In this document: positions 9,338-19,094 of the stretch, one piece after another
Layout of the letters: every line of letters begins with the position of its first letter
Position numbering within the stretch: the first letter of the stretch is position 1
Source of the DNA: Closterium sp. Naga37s-1
Taxonomy: Eukaryota > Streptophyta > Zygnematophyceae > Desmidiales > Closteriaceae
DNA length: 64,000 nt
Direction: 5' to 3'
Assembly: GCA_947471745.1 (NCBI GenBank)
Contig: CANJKZ010000010.1
Span: 1,831,501 to 1,895,500, forward strand
Program-made: the position numbers and the translations under genes
The notes under the pieces: model-generated
What the model saw: only the letters and a program-made list of their open reading frames with translations
What the model was told of the DNA's origin: nothing
Databases searched by the model: none

Positions 9338-11527
9338 TCAGCTGCTTGCACCTGCACCCCGTGTCACCATCTCCACTCTGCTCTTCACAGCCCTCGCTGC
9401 TCGCTCCCACGCACCCAGTAAACCATTCATCTCCCCCTCTCCTGCACGTGTGACCCTGCCATTGGCAGTTGAACCACCCAGCACACCCCCATTGCTGCTG
9501 CCACCCTCTGCCCCACCTGCTGCTGTCTGCCTGCTGCCGCTGCCGCTGCCGCTGCCACCAGCAGTGCCGACACTCTTCTCCCCGCCCTCTCTGCCATCCC
9601 CTCCCCCTTTCACCCCCCCAATCCCCACCTCCTTTCTCCTCCCAGCCCTTGGCTTCACCAGTCCGCCCTCCCACCCCTCTCCACCGCTCCCCATCCCCCC
9701 CGCCTCCCCAGCACCACCCCTGGGCGACTCCAAGTACGACACACCGCTGCGCCACGCCACAGCGGCGCCTCCGCCCTCACGAGGCAGCCCCGTGGCGCTC
9801 ACCACGTTCGACAGCGCCTCGCCCTCCCCCCACTCCCCGTCACCCCCCTCGCCCGCCCCCCTGCCCGCCCCTGCCAGCGCGGCAGCCACGGCCTGCTGGG
9901 CCAGCTTCGCCCCCGGGCTCCTCTCCACCTCCACGCCCCCCATGCCCGCCCTCGCCCCCACTACCCCCGCGTCTGCGCTGCCCCTGCGCCCCCCAGCAGC
10001 AGCGGCAGCAGCAGCGGCGTGGCGGCGGTGCAGGGCGGAGCGCAGGAGGGCGCGCTGGGCGCGGCGGTCGAGCAGGGGCAGCGGGATGGCGGAGAGGGAG
10101 CGCGCGAGCAGCGCCTGGGAGAAGGCCGCGCTGCACTGCTGCTGCGCATGCTCCTCACAGGCCGCCTGTGGGCGTGCATGGGGGCACACGGGGTTGAGAA
10201 GACAAGAAGCATTCAAATGGAGGGACCACGAGGGGAGGAGGGGGTAATGGAAGGGGGCCAGGGGGCATCAGTGCGAGCAAAGGGGCCAAATGGATGCAAA
10301 GAGGACACTTGAGCGGAGCACGGAGGGATGATGGAAGGCGAGGCATGGCGTGGTGAGCGACCTGTGCGGTGGCGAGGCACGCCATCATCTCCCGCTCCTC
10401 ACACGCCTCGCGCTCCTTCTCCTCCTCCTCGCTGCCCCTGCCCGCCCCTCCCCCCACCCCCAGCAGCTCCATGACTCCCAGGAAGCCGCCCCCCGCGCCC
10501 CTCAGCCCCCACGGCCGCGCTGCCTGGCACCGCTCACTGGCGCGCACTGCACACCCCATGCGCGCGCCCACCTGAGGGGGAGGGGGGAAGGGGGAGGAAG
10601 GGCAGGGGAGGAGGGGGAGAGATAGGGGGTGGGAGGGGAGAGATTAATTAACGTGGACGTGGGGGAGGGGGAAGGAAAGTTGTGAGAAAGGGGGGGTGAG
10701 GGTGGAGCAGGAGAAAGGAGGAAGGAAGAGGAGGGCGGGGAGAATGGGAGGTGAGTGAGAGCCTTGCTAACGACGAAGAATGCATTCAGCGTGAGCCCGC
10801 TCCCACGCTCACCTCGCACTGTTCCGCTATCTTGCGCTCGCAAGCCCCCCACGCGCTGCGCCAGCTGGACTCGTCTTGGAACGCCAGCACCCACGCGCCG
10901 CGCTCGGGGCTGTCAGCGGGACCCGCGCGCACGGGCACGCGCAGCTGCGGCAGCGGCGCGGGCGAGAAGGCGACGGTGGTGACGGCGGGCGCCAGCTCCA
11001 CGTCCGCCGCGTCCAGCCCCCCGTACGCCCCGCCGTCCATGCCGCCTGGCGGGGAGGCGTAAAGGGAGGTGCGAGAGGAAGGGGGAGTGGCGTTGGCAGA
11101 GTTAAGTGTCAAGGGAAGGGAGTGCAATGGGCACACGCCCCTCCCCCGCAGGAGCGGGAGGGGAGATCGGTGGAGAACGATAGAGGGTGGTGAGAATGGG
11201 AGTGGAGTGGAGGAGCGCGGGTGAGAGGGGAGGCGCGGGCCCAAGAGAGGGGGTGCGTGGCGACAAAAATGTGTTAGGAGCGGCGGCGATGGGCGACGCA
11301 CCCGAAGGCGCGAGGGGGCCGCTGATGGTGCCTCCCGCGCCGCCCTCCATGCTGCTGCTCCTCCCGCCGATCGCCCGCTGCCGCGGCGGAGTGGTGGCGC
11401 GGATACGGTGGTGGGCGCGGCGTTGCGCAGGTGGGCGACGGGGGGCGTTGAGCGCAGGACACGCGGAGATGAGGGTTGGTCCCACAGAAGCTGTCAACCT
11501 TGCCGTGGCTCGTCTGCCTCGCGTCAA
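9338..11527 (-). CDS. Cysteine-rich protein of unknown function, four exons
   Basis: Minus-strand CDS: 11527-11302, 11045-10813, 10571-10362, 10165-9338. It is 1497 nt (498 aa), with all splice phases consistent. I do not recognise a named family. The conserved-looking core spans exons 2 to 4: VELAPAVTTVAFSPAPLPQL, then WVLAFQDESSWRSAWGACE, and regularly spaced cysteines in CERKIAEQCE, GARMGCAVRASERC, REACEEREMMACLATAQ and ACEEHAQQQCSAAF. The paired C(x7-8)C spacing suggests a disulfide- or metal-bound helical fold. The first about 60 residues are Arg/Ser/Ala/Pro-rich with almost no acid, as in an organelle transit peptide (inference). The last about 200 residues are Gly/Ala-rich low complexity. 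It is convergent with the sulfotransferase gene and divergent from the PpiC-rhodanese gene. The distinct aromatic/cysteine core and splice structure argue for a real gene. Confidence 0.65.
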
Positions 11528-11973
11528 CGCGGGTCACCGTCGTCGCCCGCTGTCGTCCTTGTCCGAATGATCGCACGCGACTAGGCGTAATCAATCTGTT
11601 CACACAACAGCGTAGCTAGTGTTTCACTTTCCTGTTTGTCGACGTACCGTTACAAGAGCTATCGAATGATCCGATAACAAAAAATAATTTTAATGCTTGT
11701 TACCAAATCGGTTTAGGTGGTTCGATATGGTTGTTCTAGTGAAGATCAGCCTGCTAGATACGTGCGGTTTATAAAATTTGTGTGTCCGGCTGAATTTCAT
11801 ACAAAATCCTTCTCTAAGTGTACTAATCCCCTGAAACTATTTTAGCAGATACTAAATTAAATATGTTGTCACCCAGGGGAACTCCCATCGTCCACCAGAG
11901 CCTGCGGCTGGAGTGCATCCCCCCTTCGATCAAAAGCAAGCCAAGGCGCCTTCCTCCCCTCGCACATCCGCCA
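11528..11973. promoter_or_regulatory. Divergent (possibly bidirectional) promoter region
   Basis: The two flanking genes start head to head about 450 bp apart. The spacer is much more AT-rich than the genes and includes tttataaaattt (about 11769-11780), a possible TATA element for the plus-strand gene, and a run of AT words (ataacaaaaaataattttaa, about 11676). An ATG at 11863, in frame with the next gene, lies within it. No experimental promoter evidence is available. Confidence 0.45.
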
Positions 11974-14956
11974 ATGGCGTCGCTCGCGCGCAAGCTCGCC
12001 GTTCTCCCCGCAGCTCGCCTCACCGCCCGTCCCCGCTGCTCCTCGTCGCACCTTCCCGTGCCGCGCTCCCGCCATCCTCTTGCGCCTCGCGGAGTCGCTC
12101 CGCTTCCCGCCTCCCTGCGTTGCCGCGCAGCCTCGCCGTTGATTTCATCCTGCCCGTCCGTCGCAGCTCTCTCCGCCGTCCCTTGGTTCTCCGCCGCGGC
12201 GGGGCGACGGAGCGTGGCGTCGAGCGCGTCGGCGGGAGGCGGGGGACGGGGCGCGCGGGAGGCGGAGGAGGAGTGGGACCGCGAGGTGCTGGTGCAGCAC
12301 CTGGTGGTGGGCGCGGACCAGCTGCCGCTGCTGCTGGAGCTGCAACGCCGCATCATGGCGGGTGAGAGGAACACGTGTGTTTGATTTTGTTGCGCCATGC
12401 GGCATGCATGACTGTTGCGTGAAGGACGTGCTTGCTCAGGCGGTCATTCCAGGCGTGCATTCGCATTCACCATCCCAACCACCTTCACTTGCACCCCACC
12501 CCTCACCTCCCGGGTGCGCGCAGAGGGCGTGGATCCGAGCGACCTGGCGGGCAACCCCGCCTCAACCAAATCTCCTCCCCGCCCCCCCCTCCCGCCCCCC
12601 GCGCGCGCAGACGAATCGGATCTGAGCGACCTGGCGGCGGAGCACTCGCTGTGCGCGTCGAGGGCCAAGGGCGGCATGGTCGGGTGGATCTCCAAAGGCT
12701 CCACTGTCAGTCGTCCCTCCCACCTGCCCCCATCGCTCATTCCCCGCCCCTCCCACCTGCCCTCACCACCATGCTCGCCTCATCGCGCTCCCCTACCTCG
12801 AAGCTTGCACATGCTGGTGGCATCATTGCCTGCACCACCCATGTGACCCATCCACGCGCCCACCACGCGGTGATACTCCTTACCACTCCCGCGCTCCATG
12901 GCATGGAATGTCACCGCATGGCATGATGTGTGGCGTGGCGTGGCGTGGTGTGGCGTGGCGTGGCGTGGCGTGGCGTGGCGTGGCGTGGCGTGGCGTGGCG
13001 TTGCGTGGCGTGGCGTGTCGTGTCGTGGCGCGGCGTGGCGTGGCGTGGCGTGGCGTGGCGTGTCGTGGCGTGGCGTGGCGTGGCGTGGCGTGGCGTGGCG
13101 TGGCATGGCATGGCATCAGGAGCCGGAGTTTGAGGAGGCGGCATTCAAGGCGAGGCCAGGGGACGTGGTGCGGTGCAAGACCAAGCACGGATGGCACCTG
13201 CTGCAGGTGCTGGGGGACAGGTGAGCCTCCCCTTGCATGTTGCGTGTTCTTCTGCTGCCCCTCTCTCACTGTACTCGTCGCATGTCCCATGCTCCCTCTC
13301 CCTTCTCCCATCTGCGCCCGAGCGTCCCGACCTCTTCTCTTCCTCCACTCCCCCACCCATCCCCTGTCCCTCGCCCGGGCGGCATGGCGCCATCAGGCAC
13401 GCGGCGGTGTTGGACCAGGTGACGGTGGAGGAGTTCGCCAGGCGCCTCAGCGAGGAGTACGTGCTGCCGCCGCCACAGGGGGGTGCAGCGGGCAGGTGGG
13501 GCGCGGACAGCGAGGGGCGGTCGCTGGAGGCAGAGCTGGCGGAGGTGCAGGCGGAGAGTGAGGGAAGGCGCGCCGTGCAACTGGTGGACGTGCGCGAGGA
13601 GAGGGAAGTGTGCGTGCATGCCTTCCCTCTGCTCATCCCCATGCCCTGCCATGCCGTGCCACACCATGCCATGCCCTGCCATGCTGCCATGTTTGGTTTG
13701 CCCATCTGGCATTGATGCTTCCCTTCCTGCTGCCTTCGTCGCCCCCCCTGACTTGCGTTGCTTCATCCTCCCACTCTTCTCACTCCCCATCCCCAAATGA
13801 ACCACGCCCTCTCTCCCTTTCTCTCCCCCCCCTCCTCAAATCTGCCATCTCTGCTGCCCTGTTATGCTGTGTTGTGCCCTGTTGTGCTGTGCGGTGCTGT
13901 GCTGTGAAGCGCAGGGAGATGGCAGCCATCCGCGGGTTCACAGTGCTGCCGCTGAGCCAGTTCGGCCAGTGGGGGCCGTCCATCGCTGACACACTCGACC
14001 CTCACACTGACACCTACCTCCTGGTATCGCACACAACCACACAGGACCGTGCTGCCTGCTACCCACCCATTCTCACCATGTTATCACCTTTGCCATCTCC
14101 CCTCACATGACGTACATCTCACCTCACGTATGATGCATCTCACCTCACGTATTATGCATCTTTCCTCATCCTTGCAGTGCCATCCTATGTCCTATTTCCC
14201 CCCTATCATCCCTCCTGTCCCCGCTCGTATCTCATCGCCTGCTCATCTAATGTTCTCTCCTCCTTTTTCATCCCATGTGACCCATCACATGCCATTCAAA
14301 CCCAACCATGCGCCACCCCCCCTGCCTGCAGTGCCATCACGGCATTCGCTCGCAGCAGATGGCCCACTGGCTCCAATCCCAGGTCGCGCCGCCGCCCACC
14401 CTCGCTCTCTTCCACCCTTGCTCTTCCCTCCTCTCTCTCCCTTCCTCGTATCCCTTCCTCCGGTCCACATCTTCCGTCATCCCTCCGTCTCCCTCCCTCA
14501 CCACTACACCCTCTCCCTTCCCTCACTCTTGCTGTTCTGTTCCACCTGCTTCTTCTTCTCCTCCGCGTGTTGGTGCTCATGTCTCAACAGAACTATTCGA
14601 TTGACCATTGTTGAGTTCCTCACAGCCACCTGCTCACCCCTCTCCTAGTCCGTCTCTTGTTTTCTCTCTTCCCCACTCCTTCTCTACCCCTCTCCTCTCT
14701 CTCCCCTGCGTCTCTCACTATACCCTCTTCTCCCATCACTACACTTGGTGCACATTCCACAGCACTGCCACTCATGGGCTTTGCTGCATGCAGCTCCACC
14801 CACAACAATGCGACTTACTAGTCTGCCACTTCATCCCCCACTCCTCCAATGTGCTCCCTCCCACCGTGCCTCCAGGGCTTCACGCGCCTGTTCAACATTG
14901 CCGGGGGCATCGATGCATACTCGCTCAGGGTCGACCCCTCCATCCCCCGTTACTAG
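11974..14956 (+). CDS. Plastid PpiC-type peptidyl-prolyl isomerase/rhodanese protein (STR12-like), seven exons
   Basis: CDS: 11974-12361, 12611-12705, 13120-13220, 13397-13609, 13915-14023, 14332-14382, 14876-14956. It is 1038 nt (345 aa), all phases consistent. Residues 1 to about 60 resemble a chloroplast transit peptide starting MASLARKLAVLP. An in-frame upstream ATG at 11863 is an alternative start. A parvulin/PpiC domain follows (about 104-195): VLVQHLVVG, LSDLAAEHSLC, GGMVGWISKGS, EPEFEEAAF, TKHGWHLLQVLG. The rhodanese domain (about 245-345) has LVDVREEREVE, GFTVLPLSQFGQWG, CHHGIRS with the active-site Cys at about 303, and FNIAGGIDAYSLRVDPSIPRY at the C-terminus. This order matches the land-plant PpiC plus rhodanese protein known as sulfurtransferase 12 (Arabidopsis At5g19370 type). 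It should act in plastids in protein folding and/or sulfur transfer; the exact substrate is unknown. An alternative acceptor at 12524 would add 29 residues. Confidence 0.9.
12524..12552 (+). repeat. Upstream echo of exon-2 head in the PpiC-rhodanese gene
   Basis: After a gcgcgcag acceptor, ggatccgagcgacctggcgg repeats the real exon text ggatctgagcgacctggcgg found after the next gcgcgcag acceptor at 12603-12610. The two acceptors are 87 nt apart and in the same phase. The intervening sequence has no stop, so either acceptor, or one continuous longer exon, would preserve the frame. Confidence 0.8.
12930..13112 (+). repeat. Pentanucleotide (GGCGT)n microsatellite in an intron
   Basis: About 180 bp of nearly pure TGGCG/TGGCA pentamers sit immediately upstream of the exon-3 acceptor at 13117-13119 in the PpiC-rhodanese gene. 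Being stop-free in several frames, the tract creates spurious open frames on both strands. On the plus strand one of them runs straight into exon 3. A related TGCCA array lies at about 13640-13690 in the intron after exon 4. Confidence 0.95.
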
Positions 14957-15096
14957 CAGCTCCGCGTGTTTCTCCCAGTACTGCACGATGCAAAAAAAGG
15001 GGCGTTGTTTAGAGCGCAACAGGATGTCACGATATGGCATGCAGCCGTAAAAAACATATTTCTTGCTTTGTTGTTTTTGTTGACTGGTCTTGTCAC
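14957..15096. other. 3' flank of the PpiC-rhodanese gene and left remnant of copia D
   Basis: The first about 80 bp should be 3' UTR. From about 15058 the text (ttgttgactggtcttgtcac) is homologous to the minus-strand 3' untranslated end of copia A near 16117-16150 and belongs to an older plus-strand copia element (D). D is interrupted by the hAT and copia A insertions and resumes at 22993. Confidence 0.5.
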
Positions 15097-15926
15097 CAGG
15101 GCCCAAATTTCAAGGGTAAAATACCCTTTTTGCCCTTTTTGCCCAAATTTCAAGGGTAAAATACACTTTTTGGCAGTTACCCTTGTGAAATCAGGCTATG
15201 AAGATTTTTACCCTAGTGACATCAGGATTCGTTGTAAACTACTCTGGTAACAATTCTGGTTACACTGGCAGTATCAGGGTACGGGCCCAATTACACTTCT
15301 ACCGGACCTTTTTTTTTTACCGATGATTCCGCCACAGTGCGCGCCACCAAGACAAAATTCACCACGGTCCCATTGGACCATTTGTATGGGCCCACTGGCG
15401 CGCCAACGTAGAAGCAGCGCGGCTGCACACGCACTGGTACGATTGGTCTGTTGAGCAACTTTTGTGCCAACGCTCCCGGGTTTAGGGCATTCCCGAAGCA
15501 TCGCTCACTGCCAGCGGTGCCAAACAGCGCGCCAGGTGGGTTTCGTGTTGTCGTTTGCACCACATGGCAGTCATTGTTGTGTTGCAGCCTCTGCAATGTA
15601 GTTCCCGTGGTGCGTGGAAACCGTGCAGCTTGAGGCTTCTTGGTCTTTGTGATTTCCAAGGGGTCTCTCAGCATCTCGCCATTCTCTCACTTTTCTCACG
15701 TTCGTCGTTCTCACACATTTTAATGTGTATGGACTGCTGGCAGAATACAAAATTTTGTGAAAGAAACAGTGTATTGGAAAAAATACCCTGCTGAATTCAG
15801 TGTACCAGAAATTTTACCGGTAGGCTGCTGTAAACAGTGTACGGAAAAAATTCCCCTAACAGTCAGGGTATGGGGGGCCTGCAACCCTGATTTGAAAGCG
15901 TGACCCTAAACCTATTTTGGGCCCTG
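15097..15926. mobile_element. Non-autonomous hAT element, 830 bp
   Basis: The block begins CAGGGCCCAAATTT and ends ATTTTGGGCCCTG, giving terminal inverted repeats of about 11-13 bp of the hAT CAGGG type. It is flanked by a perfect 8-bp target duplication, CTTGTCAC (15089-15096 and 15927-15934), the hallmark of hAT insertion. Subterminal repeats (aaatttcaagggtaaaatac twice at the left end) are also typical. No transposase is encoded; the internal minus-strand frame (15291-15674) matches nothing I know and could be captured or random sequence. Confidence 0.9.
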
Positions 15927-15944
15927 CTTGTCACCACCTGTCTC

Positions 15945-16077
15945 TGTTAAGAAATAAGGCAAGAATGATGAGATTAGGTCAAGGTTGGGGTACAAGGCTA
16001 GAGTATCGAGAAAGTTTATGTACCCCCTAAGGCTAGCCCCAATGTAGCCTAGATAATGATATGCATATGTTTGGACA
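15945..16077 (-). repeat. 3' LTR of copia A
   Basis: 133 bp; on the minus strand it starts TGTCCAAACATATGC and ends TTTCTTAACA, directly following the polypurine tract. GTCTC flanks it on the outside. Confidence 0.9.
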
Positions 16078-16319
16078 CACCCCCATAGGCGAAATGGGGG
16101 ATAGCCAGAGCAAGCAATGGTCACAAGACCAGTCAAGAGAAGAAACAAAACACAGCTCAGGGTGGATCACAACGTCACCACACACACTGAGCACAAGCAA
16201 ACGGCCACAAGGCCAGTCCACATGCAGAGGTATATAAGCAACAAGAACAGCACAGTGATCTCTAGCTAGCAAGAGCAAGCATGCAGGTATATATATATAG
16301 ATCACAGTACAAGCAGAGA

Positions 16320-19094
16320 CTACAGCAAGTGTGGAAACGTAGGCACAAGGCCCAACAAAGTACAAAAGCGCTGATGGTCACCAGACGGAAGTGCCTTGGT
16401 GAATATATCGGCAGTGTTGGCCCGAGTGGCCACGTGAGCAAGGCGAATCTGACCCCGCTGCTGCAACTCTCGAGCCAGGAAGTAACGCAGAGCGATGTGC
16501 TTCGTTCTGTGCTCCAGTCTGTGCTCCTGACACAAGGCAATGGCGGCCTTGTTGTCTACGTACAGAACTGGAGGAGAACGAGGCCGCTCTCCCAAGTCAG
16601 TCAGCAGGTAGGTGAGCCAGCGTAACTCCTGTGCAGCCATGGCTGTGGCGTAGATCTCAGCCTCACAACTGGAGCTGAGAACAGAAGACGAGCGTGTAGA
16701 CCGCCAAGAAACAGAGCCGGAGCCAAGGTTGAACGTGTAACCCTGTGACGACCGCTGAGTAGCCTGGTCATCAACCCAAGAAGCGTCTGAGTGCCCAGTG
16801 AGGACAACTGGACTCCGCCCTCCAAGCACGAGCCCCATGCCCGATGTACTGCACAAGTAGCGCAGTACCCTCTTAGCAGCATCCATGTGCACCTTTCGGT
16901 GCCGACCAGGAGCCACGTAGCGAGCGAGAAGGCCAAAAGGGTACGCAAGGTCAGGACGAGTGCAGGTCATCAGGTACATGAGGTAGCCCACTAGCTCTGG
17001 GTAAGGACCACTCGGCTCTACGGACTCGTCCGAAGGTGGAGCTGAGAGCAAGTGACCTGTAGCCAGAGGAGTGTGCTGTGCTGACGACCAGGTGAAGCCG
17101 AAGCGCTGAAGGACCTGCTGCACCATGTGTGACTGAGTTAGTGTGATGGTGCGGCGTGCTCTGTCCCGGGTGATCTGCAAGCCAAGGTAGCTGCTCAGCT
17201 CACCCAGGTCTGTGCACGTGTGTCTCTTCTGCAGCTCCGACATCACCAGGGCTAGAGCCTCAGTGTCAGCAGTGGCAACGACCAAGTCGTCGACGTACAC
17301 GAGGATGTAGAACAGCGGCAGCGAAGTGTCGGTGCGAAGAAACAGCGACGGGTCAGCAGTCGAAGGAGCAAACCCAAGAGCTGCAAGTGTAGTCCTCAGT
17401 GTGTCGTGCCACTCACGTGGCGCCTGGCGGAGACCGTAGACCGGCCGCCGGAGGCTCCACTGGGTACCAGGAGGGAACGACCCAGTGAAGCAGGGTGGGC
17501 GGCGCAGCCAGATCTCCTCGTGCAGGCTGCCCTATAAGAACGCTGTGCTGAAGTCAAGCGAGTGAAGCTCGTAGTCACGCTGAGCGGCAACGTGCAGCAG
17601 CACCCGAAGAGTGGTCATCTTTGGGGTGGGGGAGAAAGTCTGGAAGAAGTCAACTCCCTCTCGCTGACTGAAACCACGAGCAACGTAACGAGCCTTGAAG
17701 ACAGGCGGAGAACCTGGCGGCCGCTTTACCCTGAAAATCCACATGCCACTGATGATGTTCGCCCCAGGAGGGGGAACCTCGTCAACGTAGGTGCCTGTGG
17801 ACTTCCAGGATGCCATCTCTGCGTCCATGGCTGTCTGCCACTGAGAGGAGTACTCACCCGCGATCGCCTCAGCGTAAGAGCGCGGGGTCGGGATGTCTGG
17901 TGCATCCGGGTCTCCCTCAGGGGCAAGCAGCATGGCCACGAGATGAGGCGCAGCGGCGGCAAGACACTCAAGGTCCTCTTGCCTGTCCTCAAGGACGTCC
18001 GTGCCAAGAGCACACGCACCCCCGACGGACGGAGGATAGACAGACTCAGACTCAGCAACAAGACTAGCAGCGTAGTCTAGACGATAGGCAGCAGCAAAGT
18101 CAACCAGCTCAGCGACAAAGGCAGACGCAGCAGTAGACTCAAGCGACGGGTCAGTGACAACTGTGGCTAGCAGACGCGTGACAGTAGGGTGCTCAGCACG
18201 AAACTGGTCAGACTCAGGGTCCGTAACGACAGGCAGAGAAGACGCAGGAGGAGACGGCAGAGGAAAACGCTGCGGAGGAGAGGAAGGACGACGGACTACA
18301 AGGGAAGGGCCGGGGACAGCCGGCTGACGCTGACGAGGAACACGACGACTGGAACGACCAGAACGGACAGGTGAGACAGGACGCGACGCAGGCTCACGAT
18401 GCTCAGCAAGGCCCCCTGTCTGCTCAGTGTAAGGAGAAGGAGCAGTCAGAGGTGAGCCAGGCTGTAACGGAATACCAGTAGACGACGGGAGGCTAAGAAC
18501 CTGGCGAAGTACGGAGTCAGGCGGTGGCAGAGACGACGGAGACGGCAGAGCAAAGAACAGGCGTGGCTGTGCAGTGCCACCAGCACCAGCAGCTCCAGCA
18601 CCCTCAGCAGCTCCAGCACCTCCAGCAGCTCCAGCACCCTCAGCAGCTCCAGCACCTCCAGCAGGTCCAGTACCCTCAGCAGCTCCAGTACCTCGAGCAG
18701 CTCCAGCGTCCTCAGCAGCTCCAGCACCTCCAGCAGCTCCAGTACCCTCAGCAGCTCCAGTACCTCCAGCAGCTCCAGCACCCTTAGTAGCTCCAGCCCC
18801 TCCTGGTGCAGCACCCCCAGAACCAGCACCTCCAGGCCCAGGGTCTCCAACCGCAGTGCCACCAGCAGCAGTACCCTCAGACACACCACCGCCAGCCCCA
18901 GCAGCTCCAGTACCTCCAGTACGAGCACCTCCGGGACCAGCGACACCAGCACCTCCAGCAGGCAAAGGACCAGCACCACTCCCAGCTCCAGTGACGCCAG
19001 CAGAAGAACCCCCAGCAGTAGAGCCCTGAGGTGCAGAAGCGCGACGCTGACGGCGACCGTACCAGTCGTGCAGCTGCTGGGAGGTGAGAGGCAC
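16320..19094 (-). pseudogene. Copia A: integrase-RT linker, reverse transcriptase and RNase H (one nonsense codon)
   Basis: One minus-strand frame from 19094 to the stop at 16320, broken by a single TAG at 17532-17534 just after LHSLDFSTAFL, inside the RT. The linker (19094 to about 18050) is a Gly/Ala/Glu repeat (GAAGGAGAAEGAGAAGG-like) followed by a Pro/Ser-rich part. The RT follows, with WIFRVKRPPG, KARYVARGFSQ and the catalytic YVDD near 17290. Then come RNase H motifs: SDASWVDDQATQRSSQG, SSSCEAEIYA, YVDNKAAIALCQE, KHIALRYFLAREL, TRANTADIFTKAL. It is otherwise complete. A readthrough function for the TAG is unlikely because the stop lies inside the conserved RT core. Confidence 0.88.

Noticed and set aside
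12898..13133. Trp/Arg/Gly-Val and Arg-His-Ala-Thr-Pro repeat proteins on both strands
   Set aside because: They are translations of the (GGCGT)n microsatellite in different frames, not genes.
18524..19029. Plus-strand QLQHPQQ- and AAPAPP-repeat frames
   Set aside because: Antisense reading of the copia A linker repeat.
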